64,000 nucleotides of DNA from Enoplolaimus lenunculus. Taxonomy: Eukaryota; Nematoda; Enoplea; Enoplida; Thoracostomopsidae. The stretch is from NCBI GenBank assembly GCA_030248215.1, contig JASANG010002950.1:62001-126000 (forward strand), in the 5' to 3' direction. This document shows, one piece after another, positions 32,783 through 44,017 of this stretch; the stretch's first letter is position 1; each line of letters starts with the position of its first letter. The notes beneath the pieces were generated by a model. That model was not told where the DNA came from. It was given only the letters and a program-made list of their open reading frames with translations, and made no database searches. A program made the translations under genes and the position numbers.

Positions 32783-33548
32783 GACCCATGTTACTTTAAG
32801 GGGCGTCCAGGTTTCGGCTTTGGTCTGTAAAAGAGTAGGTTTCGATTGTAGAATACATTTTTTGCTTAGGCTTAGGCTTAGGCTTAGGCTTAGGCTTAGG
32901 CTTATGCTTAGGCTTAGGCTTAGGAACACATTTTTGCTACGCTTTGGCTTAGGCTTAGGCTTAGGCTTAGGCGTAGGCGTAGGCTTAGGCTTAGGAACAC
33001 ATTTTTGCAACGCTTTGGCTTAGGCTTAGGCTTAGGCTTAGGCGTAGGCGTAGGCTTAGGCTTAGGAACACATTTTTGCAACGCTTTGGCTTAGGCTTAG
33101 GCTTAGGCTTAGGCTTAGGCTTAGGCTTAGGCTTATGCTTAGGCTTAGGCTTAGGCTTAGGCTTAGGCTTAGGCTTAGGAACACATTTTTGCAACGCTTT
33201 GGCTTAGGCTTAGGCTTAGGCTTATGCTTAGGCTTAGGCTTAGGCTTAGGCTTAGGCGTAGGCTTAGGCTTAGGAACACATTTTTGCTACGCTTTGGCTT
33301 AGGCTTAGGCTTAGGCTTAGGCTTAGGCGTAGGAACACATTTTTGCAACGCTTTGGCTTAGGCTTAGGCTAAGGCTTAGGCTTAGGCTTAGGCTTAGGCT
33401 TAGGCTTAGGCTTAGGCTTAGGCTTAGGAACACATTTTTGCTACGCTTTGGCTAGGCTTAGGCTTAGGAATACAGTTTTGCTTAGGCTTAGGCTTAGGTT
33501 TAGGAATACGCTTAATCTGCTGTTACGCCCCTTAAAGTGACATTGGCC
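32783..33548 (+). mobile_element. TTAGGC MITE, type C, expanded to 766 bp
   Basis: GACCCATGTTACTTTAAGGG at the left and GCCCCTTAAAGTGACATTGG at the right. Flanks are identical 8-mers, CAAATATT. The interior is a higher-order array: blocks of 4-15 TTAGGC units, each ending in the spacer AACACATTTTTGCAACGCTT, repeated about seven times. TTATGC, GCGTAGG and GCTAGGC variants recur at fixed places within blocks, which shows block-wise duplication. It is several times longer than a typical copy (150-250 bp). Confidence 0.95.
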
Positions 33549-33561
33549 CAAATATTTGTGA

Positions 33562-33730
33562 CGAGCGGGCGGGTTGGCAAATTAATGTATGAAATGCAAT
33601 TTTTACTGTATGCTATAAATTAATGTACCAATTTTCTGAGGAAGAACAATGGTACTGTTGAGCTGGAGACCTTACCATTTTATCACAAAAAAATTCTGAT
33701 ATATCAGTAACGAAGGGCGCCGGATTCCAA
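33562..33730. repeat. Degenerate copy of the CAGAGGCGGATCC element
   Basis: GAGCGGGCGGGTTGGCAAAT and ACCTTACCATTTTATCACAA match blocks of 9977-10219. The ends are eroded. Confidence 0.45.
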
Positions 33731-33769
33731 AGTCGAATATTAATTTCAGTCGATACTATACAAATTCAT

Positions 33770-33958
33770 GGACCAATGTATAGAACAGGGTCAAAACTGT
33801 ACCACAAGCATATTCCAAAGTCTAAGCCTATGCCTTAATCTAATCGTAAGCATGAGTCTAAGCGCAAGCGTAAGCAAAAAAGTTAGCATAAAGCTTAAGC
33901 TTACAACTCTATTGCAGTCCCGCAAAAAAACGTTCCGGTCCTGTTCTATACATGGGCC
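33770..33958 (-). mobile_element. TTAGGC MITE, type B
   Basis: GGACCAATGTATAGAACAGG at the left, GGTCCTGTTCTATACATGGG at the right. AATTCAT is shared by both flanks. The TAAGCC array is nearly lost. Confidence 0.85.
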
Positions 33959-34193
33959 AATTCATGTGTCAAAAGGTTAGCCATTTTTGTGAAAAAAATT
34001 TAAATATTTTGCAAACAAATCATCGTAAATGATTTCTTAGAGGGCGAAAAATGTCAACGGCATGCGTGGCTTTCGGATAATTCGCAAACTCTGATGCCGA
34101 GAACAAAAATTTTCTAAAAGAGGCTAAGCTTCCATGGGCCCATATATGCTACATACCGACTTTAAGCGACTTTAAGTATACTTATATGTATCA

Positions 34194-34358
34194 GGCCCGG
34201 AGCCAGCTAACCTTGCTGGGGGGGGGGGCTAAAAATATTTCTGGAGGGACATTCAAGGGTTTTTAATGAACTTACAAGCAAGGTTGAAAATTTTCTAGGG
34301 GTACCAAAAATTTTTCAGGGGGGTTGAGCCCACTCTGGCCCCCTTAGCTACGGGCCCC
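34194..34358. mobile_element. GGCCCGGAGCCAGCT element, uninterrupted copy
   Basis: GGCCCGGAGCCAGCTAACCT at the left and CCCTTAGCTACGGGCC at the right. It contains an 11-G run. It is the empty-site reference for the nested pair at 25060-25480. Confidence 0.65.
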
Positions 34359-34423
34359 ATATATGTGTAATCCATAATATATCATTTTTGGCCTTACATT
34401 ATGATTATTAGTTCCAGATAGTA

Positions 34424-34444
34424 ATAATAATAATAATAATAATC
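34424..34444. repeat. (TAA)n microsatellite
   Basis: About seven AAT/TAA units. Confidence 0.9.
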
Positions 34445-34503
34445 AAATCGGTAGAAATGTTTTGTAAAAACTTTCTGGCGTTCAATAACGCAGACTTGAT
34501 GCC

Positions 34504-34725
34504 ATGATCTATGGATATTGCGGTTTCTTTTTAGTTTTTGTTTATGTCACAGTAAAGGCGGAACTACGCCAGCACGCACGCACACAGAGAACGGTCGTGT
34601 CAGGGGAGGCAGTCAACAATGAACCCCGGACAAAAATAAAAATGTGTTGCTCGTACTTTAAAACCTCAGTCAAAGCTGAAGCTTCAACCTGGAATTTAGA
34701 GGATTTACGCAAAACGATCCAATAA
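34504..34725 (+). CDS. Unrecognised small ORF with signal-like N-terminus (candidate)
   Basis: 73 codons. Residues 1-19 (MIYGYCGFFLVFVYVTVKA) look like a signal peptide with an Ala cleavage site; the rest is basic and polar. No homology is recognised. It could be a first coding exon or a chance frame. The nearest downstream feature is a TTAGGC MITE. Confidence 0.25.
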   Translation: MIYGYCGFFLVFVYVTVKAELRQHARTQRTVVSGEAVNNEPRTKIKMCCSYFKTSVKAEASTWNLEDLRKTIQ

Positions 34726-34785
34726 TCCCTCGGTCGTTTCGCTCTTGAGGTTTTTATCCTTTATCGACTAACGCCAGGGACACAG

Positions 34786-34988
34786 GGCTAATGTAAAGAA
34801 CAGGGGTGGAACAGTATTATAAGCATATTCCTAAGCATAAGCTTACGCCTAAACGTAAGAATGATTATATTCCTAAGCCTAATCCTAAGCCTAAGCCTAA
34901 ATCAAGCAAAGAAATTAGTCCATAGCTTATGCTTTACTCAATTGCAGTCCCACGGAAAAACGTTCCGCCCCTGATCTTTACATGGACC
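34786..34988 (-). mobile_element. TTAGGC MITE, type A, exact 8-bp duplication
   Basis: GGCTAATGTAAAGAACAGGG at the left, CTGATCTTTACATGGACC at the right, flanked by GGACACAG on both sides (34778-34785 and 34989-34996). Confidence 0.93.
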
Positions 34989-35145
34989 GGACACAGGAGC
35001 GATATTTTCCGGGCGAACTCAAACAGGACACAGCGGTTAACAGCGAAATGGGGGAAGAGTAATCAAATCCGACAATGAATCTCACCTGCATTTACGTTTA
35101 GGCTTTTGTGGTCAGGAATAGCAAAAGGATGCTTAAACCATTGCC

Positions 35146-35415
35146 TTAACCCCTTCTCACATTGAGTTGCCTATAGGCAACTCAGTGCAGTGTATATACG
35201 TTAAATAATATATATCGCACCGTGTTTAACAATTGCAACACGTATACACAGTACTAAATCACCACAAGACGTGAGAGCCCCCTCGGGCTCGAGCGTCAAG
35301 CTCCTTAAGCTGAGTGGTGATGGTATACGCCTCCCACTCCAGTCACCGGAGTTCGAATCCTAGCATAAAAGTAGGTCTCAGGGGAAATAGAAAATATTCA
35401 TGTGAGCAAGGGTTA
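35146..35415 (+). mobile_element. M5 TTAA element with tRNA-like core
   Basis: TTAACCCCTTCTCACATTGA at the left, ATGTGAGCAAGGGTTAA at the right. The core AAGCTGAGTGGTGATGGTAT (A-box-like) through CACCGGAGTTCGAATCCTAG (B-box-like) spans about 60 bp with tRNA spacing. Confidence 0.82.
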
Positions 35416-35745
35416 AGTATACTAAAAAGTGTATCACAGCCAAATTTTTGTCAACCATAAAGTCTACAAAACATCAATGCAGTCATGGCTTGTGGTTGTG
35501 TTATTTTCATACGGCGGATTTTTGCTAAACAAATCTAAACTCCGTTTTACAAAATATGAAAGAGGCATTTTGTCCCAAATACGCCTTTGATCTTGCACCC
35601 TGGTTGTGAGAAGTTCGTGATTTTGGCTCAGTCCTTTACCCCGAAACACACCTGTTATTTTGTTCGTTCCCGATCTACGCGTATCGCTCTGATTCAGTGA
35701 CGTGGCTAAGAGAGACTAGGTGGAGCCACGGACTCGATTAATGTG
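35416..35745. other. Unassigned sequence
   Basis: A short antisense ORF (35464-35649) has no family resemblance. Confidence 0.35.
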
Positions 35746-35998
35746 CACTGTTAATTCCGGTAAGTTCATTGATCATTTCAGCTAGCGAGTTGGTTATTTC
35801 TGAATTAATATCAGAAAACATTAACTCACTCTCAGTTGAATTAATTCTAGCTCTAAGTTGAGTTGAGTCGGGGTGAGTTGATTAATTAACTCAGAATGAA
35901 TTGAATCAACTCAAAATTCTGAGTTCTGATAGTCCTAACTCTGACTGAGCAATTCAACTCATTCTGAGTTAAAATCAACTCACTGAAATTAACGGTGT
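35746..35998. mobile_element. M3 element
   Basis: CACTGTTAATTCCGGTAAGT at the left, CACTGAAATTAACGGTGTG at the right, interior of AACTCAGAATGAATTGAATC-type words. Confidence 0.8.
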
Positions 35999-36000
35999 GT

Positions 36001-37493
36001 GGTTTTGGTTTTGGGTTTTAATTTGTGTTTTAGTTTTAGTTTGAAATAAGGTTTAAGAGTGGCAGAGCCACCTACACAGGTTGGGTATCCCTCCTTCAAC
36101 TTTCGCTTTAACGTTAGTCGGTGAGTTCAGAGTTTCGGTCCGAATATCTTCGTAACTAAAAAGAATTTAAGATAAAAAGATGGTAAGTATATTGCTCAGC
36201 ACTTACCAGTTTTGTCCCACACTACACAAGTGTGACAGCGGCTTTTTCACTATTAACCAAACTTTTTCAATCAATTTTGTGATATTTTTGAGCAGTAAGG
36301 CTCCTGCCACACCCCTGAACCCCTGCGTTTCGGAACAACACTGAGCAGGATTGGGAGCTATCGTTCCATAAGCCTTCCATACCAAGTAATTTATTATTAG
36401 ACAGCTAAAACTGTCGATAAAGTACACTTGGGGCTGTTTTGGCGTACAAAAACGAGAACCGCGTATTGTGGGGGTTTATCAGCAAGAATTTGCCCATCCG
36501 GCTTATGTGTCCGTTCAAACTGCGGAAGGCTTAGGGGACGGCATCCTCTTGGGCGAACTGGATGATAGGGTAGTTTGCTAAGTTTCAAAAACTCTGGGTG
36601 AAGATTTCCTACTGTGGGTGACAAACCGGCAAATAGCTTGTCGTTTTGTGGGTATGGCCAACGTTTTTAGCGCTGCCGACTCGATATTCAGTGTTTAGGT
36701 TTATTAACAGTGTGATTCTGGCTTACAGCGATTGTCATTTACCCGTATACTTAATAGCGCTAATGGAGTGGACTTAGAAAAATTAGTGTATTGTTGACGG
36801 TTAGTAAATGAACCTAATTAACATTTGATTACTTGTCGATATACAATTTCGGGGCCAATGCCACGGGGGTACGAGACAGAAATGTTCAACTTTCCGTCAA
36901 AATTGTCACCCCTCTGAAACTGTTTTAGCCTCGCGTGGATATATTGCAAAATCCTTGTCATCCCACCTGAAAATTTTCGACACTTAAACACGATGGTCTG
37001 GCCACACGCCCCGACATAGCTAACAAGACAAGACTTTGGTTTGTGGGATGCCATCGTCAATTGTATTGGGGGAAGGCACGACCCGTCGGGTACCCCTGTG
37101 GCGGGTACGGTCTTGTATTTGTTTGTAAGCTTGATGCAAAGTTTGCAATATTTGCAGCCTCATGGTTGACATTTAATTTTCGGCAAATGATTAGTTTGTA
37201 TGCAATTACCATAATTATTAATGTTTTTATTGTTAATTTGTTTGATTTTTAACCAAAGAACAACCGGTATATGTAGATTTAGTATATGCAAGTATACGCA
37301 TATATGACGTGTGACGCGGTCTGACGTCAAGGTTGGACCAATTCAAACTGCCCTGTTCAAGTTGATGGGGCCTCGAACAGATTTTGTCGATGGTTTTGTA
37401 TTTTAGGCGTAATTTAAGGGCAGGATTTTGGTTAGCGTATTTCTCGCCAAAACGGCCGGATATTGATAATTTTGGATTGTTTCAACTGAATTT
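36001..37493. other. Repeat-poor region with unrecognised minus-strand ORFs
   Basis: Minus-strand frames at 36203-36427, 36397-36624 and 36818-37060 are longer than the surroundings would suggest. The last begins MASHKPKSCLVSYVGACGQ. No domain is recognised and no clean splice chain links them. This region is free of MITEs for about 1.5 kb, so an unrecognised gene is possible. Confidence 0.3.
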
Positions 37494-37735
37494 CACTGTA
37501 AATTTTGATGAGTTGAACTCACAGAGCGAATTGGTCATTTCACGTTACTTTTGAGTAAACAACACAACTGATCACCTCGCTCTGAGCTGATTTAATTCCG
37601 GGTGAGTTGGTTAGATTATATGCTTAGAATGTGTTCAATCAATTCAGAATTGTGAGTTCTGAAAGACTGAATTCAAAGCACAGACTTCTGAGTGGATTCA
37701 ACTCATTCTGGCTTAAAATAAACTGTTGAAAATTG
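37494..37735. mobile_element. M3 element, diverged
   Basis: CACTGTAAATTTTGATGAGT starts it. The interior has AATCAATTCAGAATTGTGAG; the right end has decayed. Confidence 0.65.
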
Positions 37736-38368
37736 TTGGATTTGAAAGTTGTTGCATATTTGAGCTTTTGCCTTTTTCACTTTTGTACAAATTTGAATTT
37801 TTGAAAACTTCAACTTCATACCGGTCTTGTGAAATATTTACGGTCTTGAGGCAGAAATTAGTGCTTAGATGGAATTTAAAATTTAGATTTTAATAAAACA
37901 GGCTTTTTGACCTACAAAACCAGCTCAAGTGGGGGAAGAAAAAGTTCCGTCTTCCAGACCGGAACCGGGCAAAACCCTGCAATATCTTGATTGCAATATG
38001 ACAATAGTAATGTATAAGTACATACATGTACATGCATTGTTTTTTCATTGGCCAGCCATCACAAAAATGAAAACGTTTTGCTCAAAAAACATTCTTTAAG
38101 AATATTTTTGCTAATAAAAAGCCTATAAAGACACAGAACGTGGACGGGTGATGTTGCAAAAAAGTGAGATTGTGTCTAAGCAGGAAAAACCAGGACAAAC
38201 AGACGGCGGTTTTTTATGCTTTGATGGCTTCGTTTGCTTTTTGAGTGATTTAGAACTCAAAAGTTACGATTATGGGTTCACGGCAGGGTCTGGAATTGAA
38301 TTTAGAACAGGTCTCGAATACTGAGTGTGAGAGGCAAAGCTGAAAACTAAACTAAAAGTGTTTGTATC
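37736..38368. other. Unassigned AT-rich sequence
   Basis: No ORF, element end or repeat was recognised. Confidence 0.4.
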
Positions 38369-39069
38369 CACACAGACAGAAAAACGTTGTTTGATATTCA
38401 AGAAAGGTTTTCTTGAATTCAAGACAATTATGTTTTAATCGAGACACCAAGGCATATATGTCTTAAATGCAAGACATTAGTTTGTGAAATTTCTCAGAAA
38501 TCTGCGTCTGAAATTTGTAATCCTTAAGTGTTTTAAAACTGTATTTCATAAGCGATTAAGACAAATATAAGACAAATATGTCTGAAATAAAACACTCTTG
38601 TTTTGCTGATTTTTGAAACATATATGTTTTAGAAAAAAGATCTGCCAGGGAATTCGCCTTCACAGCTGGGAGCTAAGTTCATCCAAATTCCCTTTCTTAC
38701 AACCTAAGATTCGTTGAAGACGTAAACATAGGTTGGGGGGGCAGCCTGAGCTCAATCCGAAATATCTTTGAAATTCGATTATTTATATACTCTCTTAAGA
38801 ATATAAACATAGCAATTTATTGACATGCATAAAAATCAGAAAACAAATTCTTGAATATAAGACAAATATTTCTTAAAAGAAAGAAATTTGTTTCTTACAT
38901 ATTGTGAATAGTAATTTCTTGAATATAATACATTTATGTTTTAACCATTTTAGACACAAATTTCTGAGCTGTTTAAGACTGTTAATGTCTGAAATATATT
39001 ACATTAATGTCATGAAAATTTTAAGAAAGTAGGAGTCTTGAAATTTTAAGACAATTTATTTTGTGTGTA
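38369..39069. mobile_element. M8 AAGACA-rich element, about 700 bp
   Basis: CACACAGACAGAAAAACGTT at the left and AAGACAATTTATTTTGTGTG at the right. The interior repeats TCTTGAATATAAGACAA. It aligns along its whole length with 61759-62377. Confidence 0.75.
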
Positions 39070-40025
39070 GGCCTGTATCGTAAAATGTGTGTAGCACGTA
39101 TCATCAGTGAGTATAGTCAAACTGACCAACTCTTGCAACTGCGCGTGTCTCAAAATTGACTCAGTAGTATTAGGTACCAAAGCCAGAACCTGTGCTGAAT
39201 TTTGAAGCTGACCGTCTACAGGTAAGATAGCCACTTGACGTATCAACACCTGATGATACGTGGTCCACACATTTGAGAATAAGGCCCTTTTGTGAGCTCA
39301 GATGTACGTCACCAGGTACTGTTGCGTTCTATTTTGCGATCTGTTCTATGCAGTTTTGGCAGTGACGCGGACGTTACATTTTACACTGGCTGAATGGATT
39401 AAGCATTTTTTAGTCAAATTTTAAAATTTAATTCAAATTTTGAAATTTTAATTTCTGGAAAATATTTTTCATGTCGCAAATGACAGCGATTGGTCGCCCC
39501 GCTCGAAAAGAGGTATGTACAAGAGCGAATATGAGGGGAATAGAACGAGCGAATACATCGGCTCTTAAAATTTGTCAAGAAACAGTCAAAAGAATCAATT
39601 TTAACAATAATTAGTATTTTAAACTTCTCGATTCCAAAAGCAAATTTTATGACATTTTGTAACATTCTGAAATGACATAGTCACTACGTTTTTGGATCAG
39701 AATTTAACAGAGGTATTTTCAATTTTAAGCCGTTTTGTTAGAAAATTTACACGAACTTTCAATATATCAGTGATTGTTTGAGTAAAATCTCTCGTTTACA
39801 GCTGCGAAAATACTGAAGCGATATGCCATAAACCAGCTCTATTGCAGGGAAAATATTGCTACTCAACTCGAATACTGAGAACCGCAACTACGGAAAGGTG
39901 ACAGCGGACGGAGTGCGGAGCCATCCCTGCGGATGTCTTGGCTCATCCTGGTCAGAAAGTTCAATTACTGCAGCAAAAATTTTCATGTTAGGAGTGGTTT
40001 GACCTGACCGCATATATAAATCTGT
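39070..40025. other. Unassigned sequence
   Basis: Short antisense ORFs only (39046-39270, 39414-39665), with no family resemblance and no MITE. Confidence 0.4.
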
Positions 40026-40218
40026 CGACCTATGTTACTTTAAGAGGCGTCCAGGTTTCTGGTAGGTCCATAAAAGAGTAGGTTTAAATTCTAGATTTCA
40101 TTTTTGGGCTTAGGCTTATGCTTAGGCTTAGGCTTGAGAACACATTTTGCAACGCTCATATGCTTATGCTTAGGAATACGCTTAATCTACTGTTACGATC
40201 CTTAAAATGACATTGGCC
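40026..40218 (+). mobile_element. TTAGGC MITE, type C
   Basis: GACCTATGTTACTTTAAGAG at the left, GATCCTTAAAATGACATTGG at the right. Flanks AATCTGTC and AATTTGTT match at 6 of 8. Confidence 0.87.
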
Positions 40219-40507
40219 AATTTGTTTGCTTGCTTATAAATTTTGTTTGCGCGTCATCTGACGTTAATTTTCCGAGCAAAATAACTTTGTGATATTCGCT
40301 ACCAAATAGCAAAAAGTATGCTTTCCACTTAAAAGCCAATGATACAGGACATACTGTACATTTGTTGAAATGTTATCCAAAACAACAAATCTTACCTATA
40401 TACTTCCTGAATAACACTTAACCTAAAGGTGTGAAAAGTGCCGTCTCAAACCTGTGCCATTCAGGAAACTCTTGTAAGCAGCTACGCCGTAAAGCCTTAC
40501 TTACCTT

Positions 40508-40692
40508 GGCCAATGTTACTTTAATGGGCGTAGCAGTAGATTAAGCGCATTCATAAGCCTAAAGCCTAAGTCTAAGCGTTGCGAAAGTGGATTCCTAAAC
40601 CTAAGCCTAAGCAAAAAATGTAATCTAGAATCGAAACCTACTCGTTTATAGACCCCCCAGAAACCTGGACGCCCCTTAAAGTAACATGGGCC
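40508..40692 (-). mobile_element. TTAGGC MITE, type C, exact 8-bp duplication
   Basis: GGCCAATGTTACTTTAATGG at the left and CCCTTAAAGTAACATGGGCC at the right. It is flanked by CTTACCTT on both sides. Confidence 0.93.
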
Positions 40693-40874
40693 CTTACCTT
40701 TAGCTCTCAAACTAGCTGGTTTGTGAAATTGTTCTGGCAAAGTAACCTAACATTTAATTTTCTGTTATAATTATATATTAATAAAATGTCTATACTGTGA
40801 CACTTTCTTAAACCTACTGAATGTGCGTAGAAAATATTTCTAAGTACTGCAACATTAACTACACTATTGAACAG

Positions 40875-41148
40875 GATTTGGTACGCCGTAAACATAAATG
40901 GCTCGAATATCCGTGTTGAAAATAGAACTGACAAATCGGTTAGAATGATTCTATATAATACAGCGCGTTTTTGTCTGACTACAAATATTTCGTATCGGGG
41001 GGCATACGGTCGCGTTGACCCCCTTTTTAGAGAACTTGAAACCTTTCCAACCGGATTCCAGCTGATTTGGGTCATTTCCGGCTTGCCAATTTTTCTTTCT
41101 ATCGGTATTAACAATGAACCAAAAACGCAAAGGAACTTGTTTCATTAG
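40875..41148 (+). CDS. Possible galectin-like C-terminal exon (candidate)
   Basis: Open frame of about 90 codons after a possible acceptor (TTGAACAG). It begins WYAVNINGSNIRVENRTD and ends with TGFQLIWVISGLPIFLSIG, INNE and a short tail before TAG. The alternation of strands and the F-P-x-G-F-x-L-x-W-x-I ... F-L-x-I-x-I-N-N-E ending resemble the second half of galectin-type domains. Diagnostic H-x-N-x-R and W-G-x-E motifs are absent, so sugar binding is not claimed. Similar to 43547-43777 around the D-P residues. Confidence 0.25.
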
Positions 41149-41283
41149 GTTCGTATTGTTCTGTCGTATACGAATATGACACAACGCTGTGTTACGTAGA
41201 CTATGCTAATAGTGGCGTATCCAAGCGTTGATTTTGAAACGGTGTATAAAACTTAATATTTGCCAGAAAGTAGGAAATGTGCA

Positions 41284-41490
41284 CACTGCAAAAAATGGTG
41301 AATCAAATTGACTCTCTCCGAAATAGGCTTTTCTGGACTACACCAACTGAGTCAAATTCGACTCCGCCAAAGTCAAATTTGACTCACTGAATCGCACGTT
41401 TGACTGTCGTGGAGCCGAATTTGACTCAGTGTGTGTAGTTCTGTAGGGCCTATTCAGAGATAATCAATTTGACTCACCATTTTTTACAGG
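41284..41490. mobile_element. M2 hairpin MITE
   Basis: CACTGCAAAAAATGGTGAAT at the left, CACCATTTTTTACAGGGTA at the right. The halves carry different variants (AGGCTTTTCTGGACTAC at the left, TCTGTAGGGCCTATTC at the right). Confidence 0.85.
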
Positions 41491-42121
41491 GTATATAGTA
41501 CCTTATAGTACAGCTTGTTAATTAACGCTTATATGTCAAGGTAAGATTGCCATGACATCAAAATTGAATTTTTTAAATTTTAGTTTGAAATTCAACTGTC
41601 AAAAATTGCGTTATATTTACCTGGTCTTCGGCGCTACAGTTTGATGAATATCAAGGTTATTTCACTTACCTTTTGTCAATCAAACCTGATTATCACGCGA
41701 TCTGAATACCGGAGATTCAATTGATCTGTCCCTTTTAAAACCTAAAACGATGGTTGTGGGTTCAAACCATAAATTAACGAAGCGAGTTTCGTAATTCGTT
41801 GTTGTTATGTACTCCAGGGTCGTAAGTTGGATGTCACTGCGATTATTCGTCCGACGAGAATGTTTCAGAAACTGCGGAACGGATTTTGATAAACTTTTTG
41901 TTTAAAACGATATTAATGTGAAGGGATAACCTCGTATCGTGGTTTTAAAATATAAAATGGATTATTATAGCTACAGGCTAATTTGCATAATTGGTTAACA
42001 ATAAATAAGGACTGTTACGTTCACTAATTATTAGGTTTACAAGCGATCTGATTTTAGAAAATGTGTTTTAGATGCGAAGAATTGAATTAAATGTTTTCAA
42101 ATTTATAAAGCAGATTGCTGA
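41491..42121. other. Unassigned sequence
   Basis: No ORF or repeat was recognised. Confidence 0.4.
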
Positions 42122-42308
42122 ACTGTAAAAAATGGTGAGTCAAATTAACTCTCTCCGAAATGGACTCTACGGGACTACACACACTGAGTCAAATTCGACT
42201 CCACCAGAGTCAAACGTGCGACATAGTGAATCGAATTTGGCTCAGTTTGTGTAGTCAAGAAAAGCCTATTTCCGAGAGAGTCAATTTGATTACCCATTTT
42301 TTGCAGTG
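42122..42308. mobile_element. M2 hairpin MITE
   Basis: ACTGTAAAAAATGGTGAGTC at the left, CCCATTTTTTGCAGTGTAG at the right. Confidence 0.85.
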
Positions 42309-42481
42309 TAGTTACTAGTTACTTAGCAAAGAGATATGTTAACTTTGGCTAATGGAGTTTATTATTTTTATAAGCCTTTGCGAGCTGTTTTTATGGGTTT
42401 TCGCAGTAGAACACTGACACCACTGATTGCCAATTATGCGGTACACTGTGATCCGTAGCGGTTTTAGTTATAAGAAACGTT

Positions 42482-42671
42482 GGCACATGTAAAGATCAGG
42501 GGCGGAACGTTTTTCTGTTGGACTAGAATAGGGTAAGCTTAAGATTGAGACTAATTTTTTTGCTTGGCGTTGGCTTAAACTTACGAATATGCTCATTCTT
42601 ACGCTTAGGCTTAGGCTTAGGCTTAGGAATATGCTTATAATACTCTTCCGCCCCTGTTATTTATATCGGTC
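42482..42671 (+). mobile_element. TTAGGC MITE, type A
   Basis: GGCACATGTAAAGATCAGGG at the left, CGCCCCTGTTATTTATATCG at the right. Flanks GAAACGTT and AAAACGTT match at 7 of 8. Confidence 0.9.
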
Positions 42672-42760
42672 AAAACGTTTAAATGTGTCACTCCAAAAAG
42701 TCGACATATACTGGCAAATAAGTAAGATACTCGCTAATCAGCATATTCGCTATTCCCATG

Positions 42761-42850
42761 GTCCATGTTACTTTTAGGGCCGTCATGGCTTCTGATGGAC
42801 ATGTAAAAGCGTAGGCTTACATTCCTGACTACAGTTTTTTTTGCTTTTTT
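42761..42850 (+). mobile_element. TTAGGC MITE, type C, left end only
   Basis: GGTCCATGTTACTTTTAGGG and TGTAAAAGCGTAGGCTTACA are type C. The element is cut where an M5 variant end begins. Confidence 0.75.
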
Positions 42851-43050
42851 ACTCATAGAGTATACTATAAGCAACTAAATACAATAATGTACTAGCAATA
42901 CACGCAGTGTTTAACAATATAACATATATGCACATTGCAAAATCTCCACAAGACGTGATACCTCTCGGCCCTGAGAGTCAAGCTTTTATAGCTCACTGGT
43001 CATCGTAAACGCCTTCCAATAGAATTTTACCTTGAAATTACATCTCATCT
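42851..43050 (+). mobile_element. M5 variant fragment
   Basis: ACTCATAGAGTATACTATAA, then GTCAAGCTTTTATAGCTCAC and GGTCATCGTAAACGCC, match the 3383-3653 copy. The right third is missing. Confidence 0.65.
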
Positions 43051-43127
43051 TTTTCAATGCTCACTGACCAGCTTAGTTAATGGCGTACGTATTGCACCTT
43101 AAAACTCTTAAATGTTTAGCGTAGGTA

Positions 43128-43230
43128 AAAACTGTCAATTCTTTACCCGCGTGATACAAATCTTTACCCGCGAGTATATCCGCGGTTGAAATTCCCACGG
43201 GTACCCGCGCGGGTAAATTCCCACTCTGGC
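43128..43230. repeat. Repeat with ACCCGCGGGTA palindromes
   Basis: TTTACCCGCGTGATACAAAT and GGGTACCCGCGCGGGTAAAT match text at 49407-49545. Confidence 0.6.
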
Positions 43231-43406
43231 ATATACACTCCAAAGTATGTTTGGACGGCTGTGCCCTTTGGGTTGAATACCACTACGCTCAGCACGTTGT
43301 GGGTCGTCCAGTAGACGATAATTCTTTAAACGAAATTCTCATGATTGTGCTTTAAAACCATATTCAGGAACGAAAACCGCTTTAAATCACGGTATATAAA
43401 CAACTC

Positions 43407-43777
43407 ATGTGGGTATATCTGATACCGTTTGCGTTGCTTATCAAATCCATTTTAAATTTGACAAGAAATGCAACGTTGACGATATATACCTTTATAGACG
43501 AACGGACTGTAATTGAACTCAGATTTTGTTTACGTGTACTGATTAAATGGGTCAAAGCGTTTCTTATGGTTTTACAAAAATCATTTCTGGTCTACAAAAA
43601 TATCAGGTTTACCGAGACCAAATTGTCGGTTTAAATTCGAACCGGATATACGCAGGGTCGCTAAACCAAATGGACCCCTTCGTCCGAAGTGGCATATGTT
43701 GGATTAAACGCAAGTTTATCGTATTGAAAGTAATGGATCAGAGTTTCCACGTAACCCCGCAGGTTCTGACGTCGTAA
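43407..43777 (+). pseudogene. Possible decayed paralogue of the 40875-41148 exon (candidate)
   Basis: One frame (43407-43560) contains IYTFIDERTVIELRF, comparable with WYAVNINGSNIRVENR at 40.9 kb. A second frame (43547-43777) contains NRIYAGSLNQMDPFVRSG and then KFIVLKVMDQSFHVTPQ, comparable with the D-P and galectin-like closing strands. The two halves are in different frames without an obvious intron, suggesting a pseudogene. Family call is weak. Confidence 0.2.
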
Positions 43778-44017
43778 GCCGGTGGCCGGAGATTTCTGGG
43801 CTGAAGGATTTTAAAACAGGGGTAAAAGTTTGATCAGATTTACCGACCGTAAAACGTTGATAACAAGCGACACATATATAAATTTTAATTCGGTGCATAT
43901 CAAATGCTAAGCTTCCTGCAACGAAAAAGATGTACTTTTTGGTAGACTGAGATTTCAAAGCGTCTACACATCAACCCAGTACGAATTTAATTTTGCTAAG
44001 CTGATCTTAAATATTTG

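Noticed and set aside
32783-33548. Chromosome end or CRISPR-like array
   Set aside because: TTAGGC blocks with even spacers look array-like, but intact MITE ends and a perfect 8-bp target duplication explain it. Spacers are identical, not diverse, so it is neither a telomere nor a CRISPR.
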